From the NCBI GenBank assembly GCA_022562055.1, contig JADFQA010000018.1, forward strand, positions 1-61,800: a DNA stretch of 61,800 nt. The letters are read 5' to 3'. This DNA comes from Acidobacteriota bacterium. GTDB taxonomy: Bacteria > Actinomycetota > Acidimicrobiia > Spongiisociales > UBA5794. Both the position numbers and the translations under genes were made by a program. Positions 6,573 to 15,088 of this stretch are shown here, piece after piece. The first letter of the stretch is position 1. The number at the start of each line of letters is the position of its first letter. The notes under the pieces are model-generated. The model made no database searches and was not told the DNA's origin. It worked only from the letters and a program-made list of their open reading frames with translations.

Positions 6573-7412
6573 ATGACCTATGCCAATCCTGACGCGCTGG
6601 TCTCCACAGACTGGCTCGTCGATCACCTCGACGACCCGGATGTGCGAATCATCGACGTCGACGAGGACATCACCCTTTATGAAGAGAATCACATTCCGGG
6701 AGCGATCGCGTGGAGCTGGTCCGAGGACCTCCATCACGCCGTGCGGCGAGACTACATAGACCAGGAGGGCTTCAGCTCACTGTTGTCCTCGGCCGCTGTC
6801 GGCTCGGCAACAACAGTGGTCCTGTACGGAGGAAACAACAACTGGTTCGCTGCCTACGCCTACTGGCTGCTCAAGTATCGAGGCTTTGACAATGTCAAGC
6901 TGCTCGATGGTGGCCGCACGAAGTGGGAGTTGCAGAGCCTGCCATCAACAAGCGAAGTACCGTCTCTTGAACCCACCGGATTCGAGATTTCCGGTGCCGA
7001 GCGTCCTGAGCTGCGGATCTTCCGCGACGAGGTTCTCGAGTCTGTCGGCTCGGCAACGCTCATCGACGTGCGCTCGCCCGAGGAGTTCAGCGGCGAGAAG
7101 CTGGCACCAGATCACCTGCCACAGGAACAGCCATATGTCGGCGGTCACATACCGGGGGCGAGGAACATTCCGTGGAGCAAGGCCGCGAACGAGGACGGGA
7201 CATTCAAGTCTGCCGAAGAGCTTCAGGAACTGTACGGAGACAGCGCCACAGCTCAGGGAGAGACGACTGTGTACTGCCGGATCGGTGAACGCTCATCACA
7301 CACCTGGTTCGTCCTCAACGAGCTTCTCGGCCACCCGAACGTCAAGAACTATGACGGATCATGGACCGAATACGGGTCACTGGTCGACGTGCCAGTGGAA
7401 GTCGGCCCCTGA
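6573..7412 (+). CDS. sseA: Thiosulfate sulfurtransferase, tandem rhodanese
   Basis: The protein transfers sulfane sulfur from thiosulfate or a similar donor to a thiol acceptor. Two rhodanese domains are visible. The N-terminal one (about residues 8-125) lacks a catalytic Cys and has YGGNNNWFA in its place. The C-terminal one (about 145-275) has the active loop VYCRIGERSS with Cys235. This CRIGERSS loop is typical of actinobacterial SseA/CysA-type enzymes. At 279 residues it is full length. The ATG is preceded by AGGAG at 9 bases. It is the first gene of an operon under the Cys leader peptide, with the beta-carbonic-anhydrase gene 30 bp downstream, so sulfur supply probably controls it. Confidence 0.92.
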   Translation: MTYANPDALVSTDWLVDHLDDPDVRIIDVDEDITLYEENHIPGAIAWSWSEDLHHAVRRDYIDQEGFSSLLSSAAVGSATTVVLYGGNNNWFAAYAYWLLKYRGFDNVKLLDGGRTKWELQSLPSTSEVPSLEPTGFEISGAERPELRIFRDEVLESVGSATLIDVRSPEEFSGEKLAPDHLPQEQPYVGGHIPGARNIPWSKAANEDGTFKSAEELQELYGDSATAQGETTVYCRIGERSSHTWFVLNELLGHPNVKNYDGSWTEYGSLVDVPVEVGP

Positions 7413-7442
7413 TCACCCCGCCACTACGAAAGGAGCATTCCA

Positions 7443-7937
7443 ATGAGCGCCACAGATGAACTAGTACGAAACAACGAAACCTATACATCGAGCTTCGACC
7501 AAGGAGACCTGCCCATGCCGCCAGGAAGGCACTTGGCAGTCGTCGCCTGCATGGATGCACGCCTCGACGTATACGCGATCCTGGGCCTCGATCTCGGCGA
7601 AGCCCACGTGATCCGAAACGCTGGCGGCATCATCAGCGAAGACGCCATCCGGTCGCTGGTGATCTCACAACGGTTGTTGGGCACCGAGGAGATCATCCTC
7701 ATCCACCACACCGACTGTGGGATGCTCACCTTCCGCGACGATGATGTGAAGGACGCGATTGCTGACGAGCTCGGCGTCAGGCCGTCGTTCGCTCTCGAAG
7801 CGTTCCCTGACCCACGACAGGATGTCCGCCAATCGATAGCCCGTCTCCAAGCGAACCCCTTCATCACACACAAGGACCAGATCCGAGGGTTCGTGTTCGA
7901 AGTTGAAACAGGGCGCCTGAACGAGGTGACCGAATAG
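7443..7937 (+). CDS. Beta-carbonic anhydrase family protein (class D type)
   Basis: At 164 residues it matches the small mycobacterial beta-CA Rv1284 in length and motif spacing. The zinc ligands are Cys36 (CMDAR, with the Asp38/Arg40 dyad), His89 and Cys92 (HHTDC). It should hydrate CO2 to bicarbonate. Close relatives of this class include the carbonyl sulfide hydrolase of Thiobacillus and CS2 hydrolases of archaea. It is co-transcribed with a sulfurtransferase under a Cys-responsive leader, so a sulfur-linked role (COS or CS2 hydrolysis, or bicarbonate for sulfur assimilation) deserves weight. A good AAAGGAG-like site precedes the ATG. Confidence 0.9.
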   Translation: MSATDELVRNNETYTSSFDQGDLPMPPGRHLAVVACMDARLDVYAILGLDLGEAHVIRNAGGIISEDAIRSLVISQRLLGTEEIILIHHTDCGMLTFRDDDVKDAIADELGVRPSFALEAFPDPRQDVRQSIARLQANPFITHKDQIRGFVFEVETGRLNEVTE

Positions 7938-7966
7938 GCGTTGACCTTGTATCTCGGTCTCTATCC

Positions 7967-8014
7967 GATCCCGCCGATGTCCCTCCTCCTAGGGTGAGAC
8001 GCATCGGCGGGATC
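7967..8014 (+). terminator. Long stem-loop after the sulfur operon
   Basis: GATCCCGCCGATG (7967-7979) pairs perfectly with CATCGGCGGGATC (8002-8014). The loop can itself fold (CCCT with AGGG). It lies 30 bp after the carbonic anhydrase stop and has no U-tract, which is common in high-GC genomes. Confidence 0.7.
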
Positions 8015-8141
8015 AGCTAGTCATGCGGCGGCGACCGGGGCTCCATCCATGTCGGAATCGTGCTACCGGTGACCGCGCATTGCGCGGTTGTTGGGTTCCG
8101 ACTCGCAGTTTGAAATGATCCTGCTCCGTACGGGAAAGGTC

Positions 8142-8881
8142 TCAGTAGTTGGTCCATCCTCCATCGACGGTGAGCACCTGTCCGGAGACGAAGTCGCTCG
8201 CTGGGCTGGACAAGTATTGGACGGCGGTGGCAATGTCATGAGGCTGACCTCGATACTTGAGCGCCTGGACCTGCTTCATCCAAGTGAGGGTCGCCTCCGG
8301 ATTCGAACCGTCTTCACTCTCTCGTTCCACCTGGATAGCGCCCGGAATCACACAATTCCCACGGATTCCATTCTCGCCCTCGCAGCGGGATAGCGAGCGA
8401 GTGAACGCGATGAGACCACCCTTTGTGGTGACATAGTGAAGCGCTCGCGAGTCCCCTGTCGTCGCCATCACGGAGCCGATCGTGACGATCTTGCCATAGC
8501 CGTTTTCCTCATTCCTTCGATCGCCGCGAGTGAAGCGACAAAGGCTCCCCGAAGGTTCACATCCATCATCCGATCCCAGTCATCGACGGTGATCTCGTCC
8601 CAAGGTAGGTGCCCAACCTGGGCTGCATTCAGGATCAACACATCGACCGTACCGAATGCAGCGCTCACTCGATTCGTTGCAGCCTCCATGTCAGGGCCAC
8701 TGGCAGCATCTGCTATCACCGCCATCACGCGGTCGGACGCGAGCTCCCCAATGAGGGCTGCGGACAGGTGCTCATTGCGCTCCGTGCCGAGATGGGTGAT
8801 TGCCACCTTGGCGCCAGCTTCGGTGAAACGGCGGACTATCGCTGCGCCGATGCCGCGCGCAGCGCCCGTGACCAGGGCCAC
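8142..8881 (-). pseudogene. Short-chain dehydrogenase/reductase, broken by one frameshift
   Basis: The two halves together make a full SDR of about 247 residues. The first frame (8881 to about 8505) holds VTGAARGIGAA (cofactor loop) and LNAAQ. The second (from about 8505 to 8142) holds the catalytic HYVTTKGG Tyr/Lys motif and the C-terminal VDGGWTNY. The frame changes at the TTTT run 8503-8506 (plus strand), where one more T would restore GMRKNGYGKIVTIGS. Start choice is uncertain: GTG 8881 cuts slightly into the N-terminus and the frame is open further upstream. It lies just after an Fe-S oxidoreductase remnant. It is either a recent pseudogene or a homopolymer sequencing error. Confidence 0.8.
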
Positions 8882-8962
8882 ACGTCCCGCGAGTGAAAAC
8901 GGGTCAAATGTCTCTGCATCAGATATCAGATTTACACCTTCGGTCGGGGACGATTCGGATCA

Positions 8963-9322
8963 TCATGCGGATGTCGCTTGGGTCATGAGTTCGGCAAGGT
9001 GTATGACTTCAATCCGGGAGCGCTCTCGCTTCAGTTGTGAAGCGAGGTACCTGTAGCAGTCCGGGTTGACCACGAGGATGCCGATGTCCCGCTGCGCTAG
9101 TTCTGCGAGTTTGGGTTCTAGGACCAGCCGGGCGTCCGTAGGGCGCAACAAGGCGTACGAGCCGGCCGCACCACAGCAATCCGCCGCAGTATGGAGAAGT
9201 CGACGCCAATCTTCCTCGGTGGGTTCACCCTTGCTTCGCCTTGGAGCCGAGATCATCGCAGCCAACACTCTTCGGGTCATCTCATCTTCGGGTTCGCCTT
9301 GACTTTGCGCCAGGCGTCTCAT
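8963..9322 (-). pseudogene. C-terminal remnant of a CCG-domain Fe-S oxidoreductase (GlcF/LutA-like)
   Basis: The segment contains DCCGAAGSY followed by a LVVNPDCYRYL motif and an HLAEL tail. This is the layout of the last CCG domain in GlcF, LutA and HdrB-like subunits that bind Fe-S or haem cofactors. Only about 120 residues remain of roughly 400. The N-terminal ferredoxin domain and the first CCG domain are absent, and no gene continues upstream. The sequence before DCCG is unlike the family. I read it as a decayed gene; its original partner, for example a glycolate or lactate dehydrogenase, is not present. Confidence 0.6.
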
Positions 9323-9708
9323 CGCCTCCGAAAAGCGAGAAGTTCGACTAAACCTGATGAGAGATCCAGGCGCGGATGCCAGAAGTGATGTTCCCCCGTT
9401 TCTCCGGACACGGTGGTGTTCCGGGAAACCGGAGGAAGATCAAAGACTGTTCAGAGACACATCGCCATCAGCCGCCACCGGCCGAGCACCACCATAAAAC
9501 CTGGCGTTGGAGCGCGGCCACGTGAAACCGAACGCAACGAAGAGCTCGGGACCGAGCGCATCAGCCCAACGTTTCGTCGTGCCACCGATGCCTTGCTGCT
9601 GACAACGGGGAACCTAGCCACGCAGCCGCAATCGAAAACACGATGGTGCGGGGTTGCTAGCGCACGATCGCACGACTCGAGACGACGCGTGGCGCCTACG
9701 ATTGGGTT
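9323..9708. other. Intergenic region with one imperfect hairpin
   Basis: No gene is supported. A 14-base arm at 9398-9411 pairs at 12 positions with 9416-9429 across 4 bases, making a strong stem rich in GC. Its role is unknown. The end of the region carries the promoter of the Fur-family gene. Confidence 0.4.
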
Positions 9709-10152
9709 ATGCATGTCAGCGCAGACACTCTTGTTGAAGCTCTCCGCACGCGCGGACTACGAATCACCGCGCCGCGCCGCGCAGTGTGCGAGGTAATAGC
9801 CAGCGGACATGACGACCACCTCGATGCTGCAGCCATCGCTGAAACTGCAACCACGCCGTCTGGCCCCATCGACACCGCCACCGTGTATCGGACATTGGAA
9901 ACCCTGACCGAGGCCGGCATCATCACGCACACGCATCTCCCCCACGGTGCAGCGGTGTACCACCTCGCTGACAGCGCACCACACGCCCATCTCGTGTGCG
10001 ACACATGCGGCTCGGTGACAAGCCTCGACACCGCAGCAACGCGCCCGATCGAGTCACGCATCGAAAAGACAACTGGGTTCGCCCCCGACCTCGCCCACTT
10101 CGCAATCAGCGGCCGATGCGAAAAGTGCCACGACCCGAACGAAACGCCCTAA
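9709..10152 (+). CDS. Fur-family metal-dependent regulator
   Basis: The protein is 147 residues long, as usual for Fur/Zur. The winged helix occupies about residues 1-85, with LRTRGLRITAPRRAV and the recognition region DTATVYRTLETL. The dimerisation domain has HAHLVCDTCG and a second CEKC pair, giving two CxxC motifs for structural zinc. The sensed metal (Fe, Zn or Mn) or peroxide cannot be decided from sequence. It converges on the haem genes, which suggests an iron link, but I see no clear Fur box upstream of either. Confidence 0.9.
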   Translation: MHVSADTLVEALRTRGLRITAPRRAVCEVIASGHDDHLDAAAIAETATTPSGPIDTATVYRTLETLTEAGIITHTHLPHGAAVYHLADSAPHAHLVCDTCGSVTSLDTAATRPIESRIEKTTGFAPDLAHFAISGRCEKCHDPNETP

Positions 10153-10206
10153 CCGGACTATGTCTGCGAACGTCGGGCACTTGAACGAACGCCAAAAGGC
10201 GTCGGC

Positions 10207-11493
10207 CTACGCGATCCGGTTTGCAATGAGGACCGCATCATCTGCCAGTGAGGTGAGACCGATTCCTCGGTAGCCCCATCCGGCGACGTGTAAGTTCGGG
10301 TGCTGGTCGAGGGCGGTGTCGAGTTTCGCCAACCAGGACATGTGACCGAGGTTGTACTGAGGGATTCCTTGATTGCGGATCGTCGCGGTCCAGGTCGGGT
10401 GAATCGCCTCGCCAAGCATGCGGCCGACCTCGGTGCACGCCAACTCCACGAGTCCGGCATCATTGAGCTCGAGGATCTCGGGATCGGCAGAGCCACCAAC
10501 GATGACCTTGATGAGAGCGTGCCCCTCGGGAGCGCGCGCAGGCGCGTAAGACGATTCGAACAAGGCACCGAGTATCCGCACGTCGGCGTTCGGACCCACC
10601 AACGCTCCAAAACCATCGGGTAGGGACAGATCTGGAACGCCGAGACCGATCACCGCCACCGGCGCCGCGACGGCTATGCGAAGGACGTCACTCACAGAAG
10701 GGGGAACGACCGCTGAAGCCGCCGAAGGCGCTAATGCGACGATTACCGTGTCGGCCCTTATTTCGCCCGGTCCCTCTACTCGCCAGCCCCCGTAAACGGG
10801 CGAAAGCCCCGACACCGTCCAGTTCGGTCGGTACGCAGCACCGAGGTAGCTTGCCAGACGATTCGCAAGGTCGGACATTCCGAACCGGGGAACGTGCACC
10901 GAGGCGCGGGGCACGCCATCTGGACGTTGTTTCCTGCGTGCCAACCCACCGCGGACCAGGCTACCTGCCTCGTCTTCCAGCGCGACAATCTTACCGAATG
11001 CTGCTCGAGCAGACAGTTGATCAGGGTCACCGGCGAAAACGCCATGTGCCATCAGCGTTGCGGCAAGCGCACCGGTCTCGGGCCCTAACCGTCGAACGAA
11101 GAACGCCATCAGCGATTCGTCACCCTCGGGCGGTGTCTTGACCCATGGCTCTCGCACCGCTCGGAACTTAGCGCGCCACGACACCAGCCGGGACAGGACG
11201 GCACCCGGCCCTGCCTCGTACAGGGTCGAGCGTTCGTAGACGAAACGTTTGTGGCTGATTGCCGGGACCATCTCGGCAGCAGCCGCGTCGAGGATCGGAC
11301 TCATGGCGGGATGCGGAAGCAGCAACGATCCGGCCGCCGGTTCAAGTAGGTATCCGCCCTCTTTGACGGTGCCGGCGACACCTCCGGGACGGTCATCCGC
11401 CTCGAGCACGACGACATCAGCACCTCGGCGTTTTAGCTCTGCACCGACGAGTAAGCCGCCGAATCCTCCACCAACAACAACGACCTGGGTCAT
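10207..11493 (-). CDS. hemY: Protoporphyrinogen/coproporphyrinogen oxidase (HemG/HemY type)
   Basis: This FAD amine-oxidase-like protein of 428 residues oxidises a porphyrinogen to the porphyrin late in haem synthesis. Residues 4-20 hold the dinucleotide-binding VVVGGGFGGL, followed by the acidic EADDRPGG strand end. The C-terminus has the conserved GYRGIGLTSLADDA segment that closes the FAD site. It overlaps hemN by 4 bases (ATGA) and follows it in the operon. Actinobacteria usually run the coproporphyrin branch with HemY/CgoX and HemQ, but the partner here is HemN, which makes protoporphyrinogen. Which substrate this oxidase takes is therefore open. Confidence 0.85.
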   Translation of the reverse strand: MTQVVVVGGGFGGLLVGAELKRRGADVVVLEADDRPGGVAGTVKEGGYLLEPAAGSLLLPHPAMSPILDAAAAEMVPAISHKRFVYERSTLYEAGPGAVLSRLVSWRAKFRAVREPWVKTPPEGDESLMAFFVRRLGPETGALAATLMAHGVFAGDPDQLSARAAFGKIVALEDEAGSLVRGGLARRKQRPDGVPRASVHVPRFGMSDLANRLASYLGAAYRPNWTVSGLSPVYGGWRVEGPGEIRADTVIVALAPSAASAVVPPSVSDVLRIAVAAPVAVIGLGVPDLSLPDGFGALVGPNADVRILGALFESSYAPARAPEGHALIKVIVGGSADPEILELNDAGLVELACTEVGRMLGEAIHPTWTATIRNQGIPQYNLGHMSWLAKLDTALDQHPNLHVAGWGYRGIGLTSLADDAVLIANRIA

Positions 11494-12902
11494 ACTGTTC
11501 TCGAAAACAGTGGTGTCGCCGGGTCTGCTGCCCGATGGGCATCAAACACCATTGCAACGTTGCGGATGAACATGTCCCCAAACCCGACGGCCTTGATCTG
11601 TCGGTCATCTACCTGGATCAGATCCGCCAATCGCTTGTCGGTTTTCAGGACGGTGAGCTCCCGGGCGAAATAGTCCGAGAACTCAATCTCAAAATCTTCC
11701 TCAACGCGGCGAAATGACACCCGCGAGTTGCACATCAGTTCGGTGATGACATACCGGCGGAGCAAATCGTCGGGCGTCAGTGCCACTCCCCTTTCGATGG
11801 GCAGCTCCCCGGCGGCAACTGCGGTGTAATACGAAGCCAGCCGTTTGTGGTTCTGAGCATAAGCGCCCGATATATCGGAAATGCCTGACGTGCCGAGTGC
11901 CACCGTTTCGGTGTCACGGGTGGCCGTGTAACCCATGAAGTTGCGGTGCAGCGTGCCGGTGTCGGCGGCGACAGCCAACTCGTCATCCGGCAGCGCAAAG
12001 TGGTCCATTCCGATGCGGCGATATCCAGCCGCACCGAACGTCTCGACCACCTGTGCCAGGAGGCCGAACTTGGTGTCCCGGTCGGGCAGCATCGACTTGT
12101 CGATTCGTTTCTGATTGGGACGTGCCCACGGGACATACGCAAACGAGTAGACGGCCAGCCGATCTGGTCGAAGGGTGATCATGTGCTCCAACGTCTTTGC
12201 AATCGTCGCTTCGGTTTGGCCGGGAAGCCCGTAGATGAGGTCAACGTTGATCGACTCGAAACCGAGCCGACGGGCATTGTCGTAGAGATCTCGGGTCTGC
12301 TCCCACGTCTGATTCCTGCCGATGAGCTCCTGCACTAGCGGGTCAGTGTCTTGCACCCCGAGCGAGAGACGGTTGAACCCGAGCTCCACCAGAGTCTCAA
12401 GTTGCTCGGTAGATGTGACTCGCGGATCGACCTCGATTGCAACCTCCGCACCCGGCGCCAGCTCAAAGCGGTCCAGCAGTGCACCATGCAGCCGGGAAAG
12501 GTCATCGGGTGTGTAGTAGGTGGGCGTGCCCCCTCCCCAGTGATACTGAACCAGGGTGCGACGTTCGCCGAGTCGCTCGGCAACGAGTTGTGACTCTGCA
12601 ATCAAACGGTCGAGATATACGTCGGCAACGGATTGTCTGCGGGCTATGACGACGTGGCAGCCACAGAACGAACACCGAGCCTCACAGAACGGCATGTGCA
12701 CATACAACGACAGAGGGGCATCCGGTCGATCGGCAGCCTCCGTGAGCCGAATTCCGTAGTCGTCAGGCCCAAACCCCTCATGAAACTCAACCGCTGTTGG
12801 GTATGACGTGTAGCGCGGTCCAGGACGGTCATATCGATCGAGCAGTTCGGCGCTGATCTCAATCGTGGGAAGCCTGTTGCTGTTGGCGTCATCATCTGGC
12901 AT
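11490..12902 (-). CDS. hemN: Oxygen-independent coproporphyrinogen III oxidase
   Basis: This is a radical SAM enzyme of 470 residues that decarboxylates two propionates of coproporphyrinogen III. The cluster motif CEARCSFCGC has Cys73, Cys77 and Cys80, with Cys82 in the extra position typical of true HemN. RPGPRYTSYPTA near the N-terminus and HWGGGTPTYY are further hallmarks that separate HemN from the HemW look-alikes. The C-terminal HemN domain is complete. It heads a two-gene operon with the HemY-type oxidase. Confidence 0.93.
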   Translation of the reverse strand: MPDDDANSNRLPTIEISAELLDRYDRPGPRYTSYPTAVEFHEGFGPDDYGIRLTEAADRPDAPLSLYVHMPFCEARCSFCGCHVVIARRQSVADVYLDRLIAESQLVAERLGERRTLVQYHWGGGTPTYYTPDDLSRLHGALLDRFELAPGAEVAIEVDPRVTSTEQLETLVELGFNRLSLGVQDTDPLVQELIGRNQTWEQTRDLYDNARRLGFESINVDLIYGLPGQTEATIAKTLEHMITLRPDRLAVYSFAYVPWARPNQKRIDKSMLPDRDTKFGLLAQVVETFGAAGYRRIGMDHFALPDDELAVAADTGTLHRNFMGYTATRDTETVALGTSGISDISGAYAQNHKRLASYYTAVAAGELPIERGVALTPDDLLRRYVITELMCNSRVSFRRVEEDFEIEFSDYFARELTVLKTDKRLADLIQVDDRQIKAVGFGDMFIRNVAMVFDAHRAADPATPLFSRTV

Positions 12903-13127
12903 CCCGCGAGTAGACCATAAAAAACAACCATCGACAAGGTGACGAAATCCCCTATTGGCACGTCCGAGGGCTGTCGACGACCCAACCCGATGCTCTCACG
13001 TCCGACCAAGACTTGATCGAGCCGAACCCTTCCCCCTCGCATCGAGGAGGGCCGGGTAATGCGGCTCCCGGACGCTGCCGCTGGTACAGCAAGGGCCACC
13101 CGGACCACGGGTGACACGATCGTGTGG

Positions 13128-13156
13128 TTGCGAACATACGTTCGCTGTTGTAAGGT
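13128..13156 (+). promoter_or_regulatory. LexA (SOS) box overlapping a promoter
   Basis: GCGAACATACGTTCGC (13130-13145) is a perfect palindrome arm-for-arm around GAAC-N4-GTTC, the actinobacterial SOS box. It overlaps a promoter with -35 TTGCGA (13128-13133), a 17-base spacer and -10 TAAGGT (13151-13156). LexA bound here would block the polymerase, so the next gene should be DNA-damage inducible. Confidence 0.75.
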
Positions 13157-13183
13157 CGTTGGTCCATCCTGTCAGGTGAGCAT

Positions 13184-14248
13184 ATGACGGAAAACGACGC
13201 CAGTTTGGGCGCGACCATTCAACGACTGAGCAAAGAATTACAGGACCTGCCAGCCGGGATCTTGCACGACATCGACATCAGCACCGAGACTTTGGAATCC
13301 ATCCGGCTTGAAGCGCGCCGCGCCCACAATCACATTGAATGGCAGCAGGGCCAGCGGGTCAAGATTCGGAGCATTCGGAAACGAGTCAAGTCCGAGATCC
13401 ATGGCTGCGAGAGAGGTCTGGCACTGGTCGAACAGTCGGTCGAACATGGTGGAAGCATGGTTGAGTCCCCGCCGACGACCAGAATCGAGCGCAGAATCGC
13501 CAACAACCTCGAGGTCATCGGCGGTCTCGACCGCGAAATATCCGACCTTGACGACAGTATCTCCCGCACCAAGCACCGGTTGGTCGAAGAACAGCAGAAG
13601 CAAGTCCGCGAGCTGCTGAACGTGCTCTTCGAACTCAGGAAGCAGCAGCCGGTCGGCCACGGTCGAACGCCGGCGAAGCCGGTACCGCCCGAGGACCAGA
13701 AGTTAGACACAGATCAGGTCATGTGGTCGCCGACGCCGATCATGGGATATCGGCTGTGGGATGTGCGACCCAACGGCCTTTTCGGTTCATGGCAGAAATG
13801 GGCCGAACCGACGATGGTGGCGACGTGTGTGAGCGGAGAGGGAGTACCCCACGTAGGTCGTCCTTGCTCAAAGGTTGCCTTCGGATGTGGCGTGTACACA
13901 GCAAAGTCGGTCCGTCGAGTACTACAGATGTTTGACATCACCTCGGATGCTCGGATCGCGGTTGGACTCGTCGCCATGGAAGGCCGGGTCGTGGAGCACG
14001 CTCACGGCTACCGGGCGGAGCGAGCGACTGTCCAGGCCGTGGTGATTGCCATGGCGGGATGCCTTTGGGGAATCGGAAACCCGACTGACGTCGCCCGCGT
14101 CTTCGCCAATACCACCCTGGTGACAACTATTGGTATCAGGCTGCCAGACGAATTTTCCCAAGACGGATCTGGAGAACGTCAAACCATGTGGGGAGCAATC
14201 GACAGGTATCTATCGCGAAAACAGAAGGAGGTGAATCCATGGACATAG
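13184..14248 (+). CDS. SOS-controlled coiled-coil protein with C-terminal domain of unknown function
   Basis: The product has 354 residues. Residues 1-155 are charged and predicted coiled coil (long Arg/Glu/Leu heptads) ending in a Pro-rich hinge. From about residue 183 comes a compact domain with YRLWDV, W..W.EPTMVATC, a Cys/His-rich CSKVAFGCGVYTA stretch and MEGRVVEHAHGYRAERA. I have seen this domain pattern (W, then C..CG.YA, then G.VVEH..GYRA) in actinobacterial proteins of unknown function; I cannot name its activity. A LexA box controls it. Its last codons overlap a 46-residue ORF. Function is unknown; DNA-damage response or a mobile-element defence role are guesses. Confidence 0.8.
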   Translation: MTENDASLGATIQRLSKELQDLPAGILHDIDISTETLESIRLEARRAHNHIEWQQGQRVKIRSIRKRVKSEIHGCERGLALVEQSVEHGGSMVESPPTTRIERRIANNLEVIGGLDREISDLDDSISRTKHRLVEEQQKQVRELLNVLFELRKQQPVGHGRTPAKPVPPEDQKLDTDQVMWSPTPIMGYRLWDVRPNGLFGSWQKWAEPTMVATCVSGEGVPHVGRPCSKVAFGCGVYTAKSVRRVLQMFDITSDARIAVGLVAMEGRVVEHAHGYRAERATVQAVVIAMAGCLWGIGNPTDVARVFANTTLVTTIGIRLPDEFSQDGSGERQTMWGAIDRYLSRKQKEVNPWT

Positions 14249-14379
14249 GAAAGCCGCAAAGAGTGATCGTTGTTGAACCAATGAAATTTGTTCAGCTACC
14301 CGAGGAGAAGGCGGTTGAGGAAATCGATTTCGATGCGCTCAGAGCCGACGATCAGAAAGCCGTGCCAAACGGGGGATAA
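14239..14379 (+). CDS. 46-residue ORF coupled to the SOS gene
   Basis: ATG 14239 lies inside the last codons of the preceding gene and is preceded by AAGGAGGTG, a near-perfect Shine-Dalgarno, at 5-base spacing. The product is acidic (PEEKAVEEIDFDALRADD) with a short hydrophobic N-terminal strand (VIVVEP). There is no signal peptide or known motif. The 10-base overlap and strong site imply translational coupling, so it is probably made in proportion to the coiled-coil protein and may bind it. Confidence 0.65.
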   Translation: MDIGKPQRVIVVEPMKFVQLPEEKAVEEIDFDALRADDQKAVPNGG

Positions 14380-14824
14380 TGATCGCAATCCGAGCAGCGA
14401 CTCGACGATGCAGGCCACCCGCGTAAGCAAAAACGGTTCACCGCAAATCGACTATCGGAGATATGGCTATGACTCTCGTAGTTGACGGTTCTTGGCGAGG
14501 CATCAAAAGTAGGCGCCACCCTGGTGGGATTCGAACCCGGATGGACGCGGACAACAAGTCGGCTCATCAAGGTGTGCCTTGGCGCACCTCACAGCGACGG
14601 CGTACAACCCACACCACGTTGCTCTTGCAGAGTCGCTCAAGACTACTTTGATCACCCCGACCGTCGACTAGCGAAAACCTCGGGTCCAATGTGCCGCTTT
14701 GGCCTCACGCCGCGTGACGGTTTGCAACGAACCGACCGTCCCAACACGGGTTGAGTAACCCGTCACCGTCTGGAGCTGTTGCACTGCGCCGAACTTTGTC
14801 GTAGCTGCCTCATATGTTCAAGCA
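14380..14824. other. Non-coding stretch with a tRNA-like relic
   Basis: On the minus strand around 14516-14570 the sequence shows a T loop (GGG-TTCGAAT-CCC) and a degenerate anticodon arm near GACTTGTTGTC (possibly Thr TGT). The stems and 5' half are not recognisable. A hairpin AGGTGTGCC/GGCGCACCT lies at 14568-14587. Nothing else is supported. Confidence 0.4.
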
Positions 14825-15025
14825 ATGATTGCAGTCACGCCGGGTATTGACAGCCGACTCTTGAGCGCCGTCGTGCGCGGGTATGGACTCACTGGGGACG
14901 CCGAGGGGATCGACATTGCGCTGCGGATACTTGTCGGTTACCCAAGAGAGTCTGAGTACCTGCCCGATATCCGAGGCACGACTCCGTCGACCGACCCGAC
15001 AGAACACATCCGGGCGAGGACCTGA
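14825..15025 (+). CDS. Orphan VapB-like antitoxin (66 aa)
   Basis: The protein aligns along its whole length with the VapB antitoxin 90 bp downstream. Both have a short N-terminal strand, then LLxxVxRxY, then AxxIALRxLxG, and an MRG/IRG-x3-P segment near the end. It is thus a ribbon-helix-helix-like DNA-binding antitoxin of about normal length. No intact toxin follows; the next 60 bases hold only a possible PIN start. It may still bind operators nearby or neutralise a related toxin. Confidence 0.6.
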   Translation: MIAVTPGIDSRLLSAVVRGYGLTGDAEGIDIALRILVGYPRESEYLPDIRGTTPSTDPTEHIRART

Positions 15026-15081
15026 TCGCGGTTGAGACCGACGTCGTTGTACACCTCGCACAGCCCAAGAAATCCCATCAC
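15019..15081 (+). pseudogene. Possible remnant of a PIN-toxin N-terminus
   Basis: Overlapping the end of the orphan antitoxin, a frame reads DLIAVETDVVVHLAQP, which resembles the first strand and helix of VapC (typically MIAVDTNVLV). The rest of a PIN domain is missing. It is suggestive, not proven. Confidence 0.3.
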
Positions 15082-15088
15082 ACGAGTT

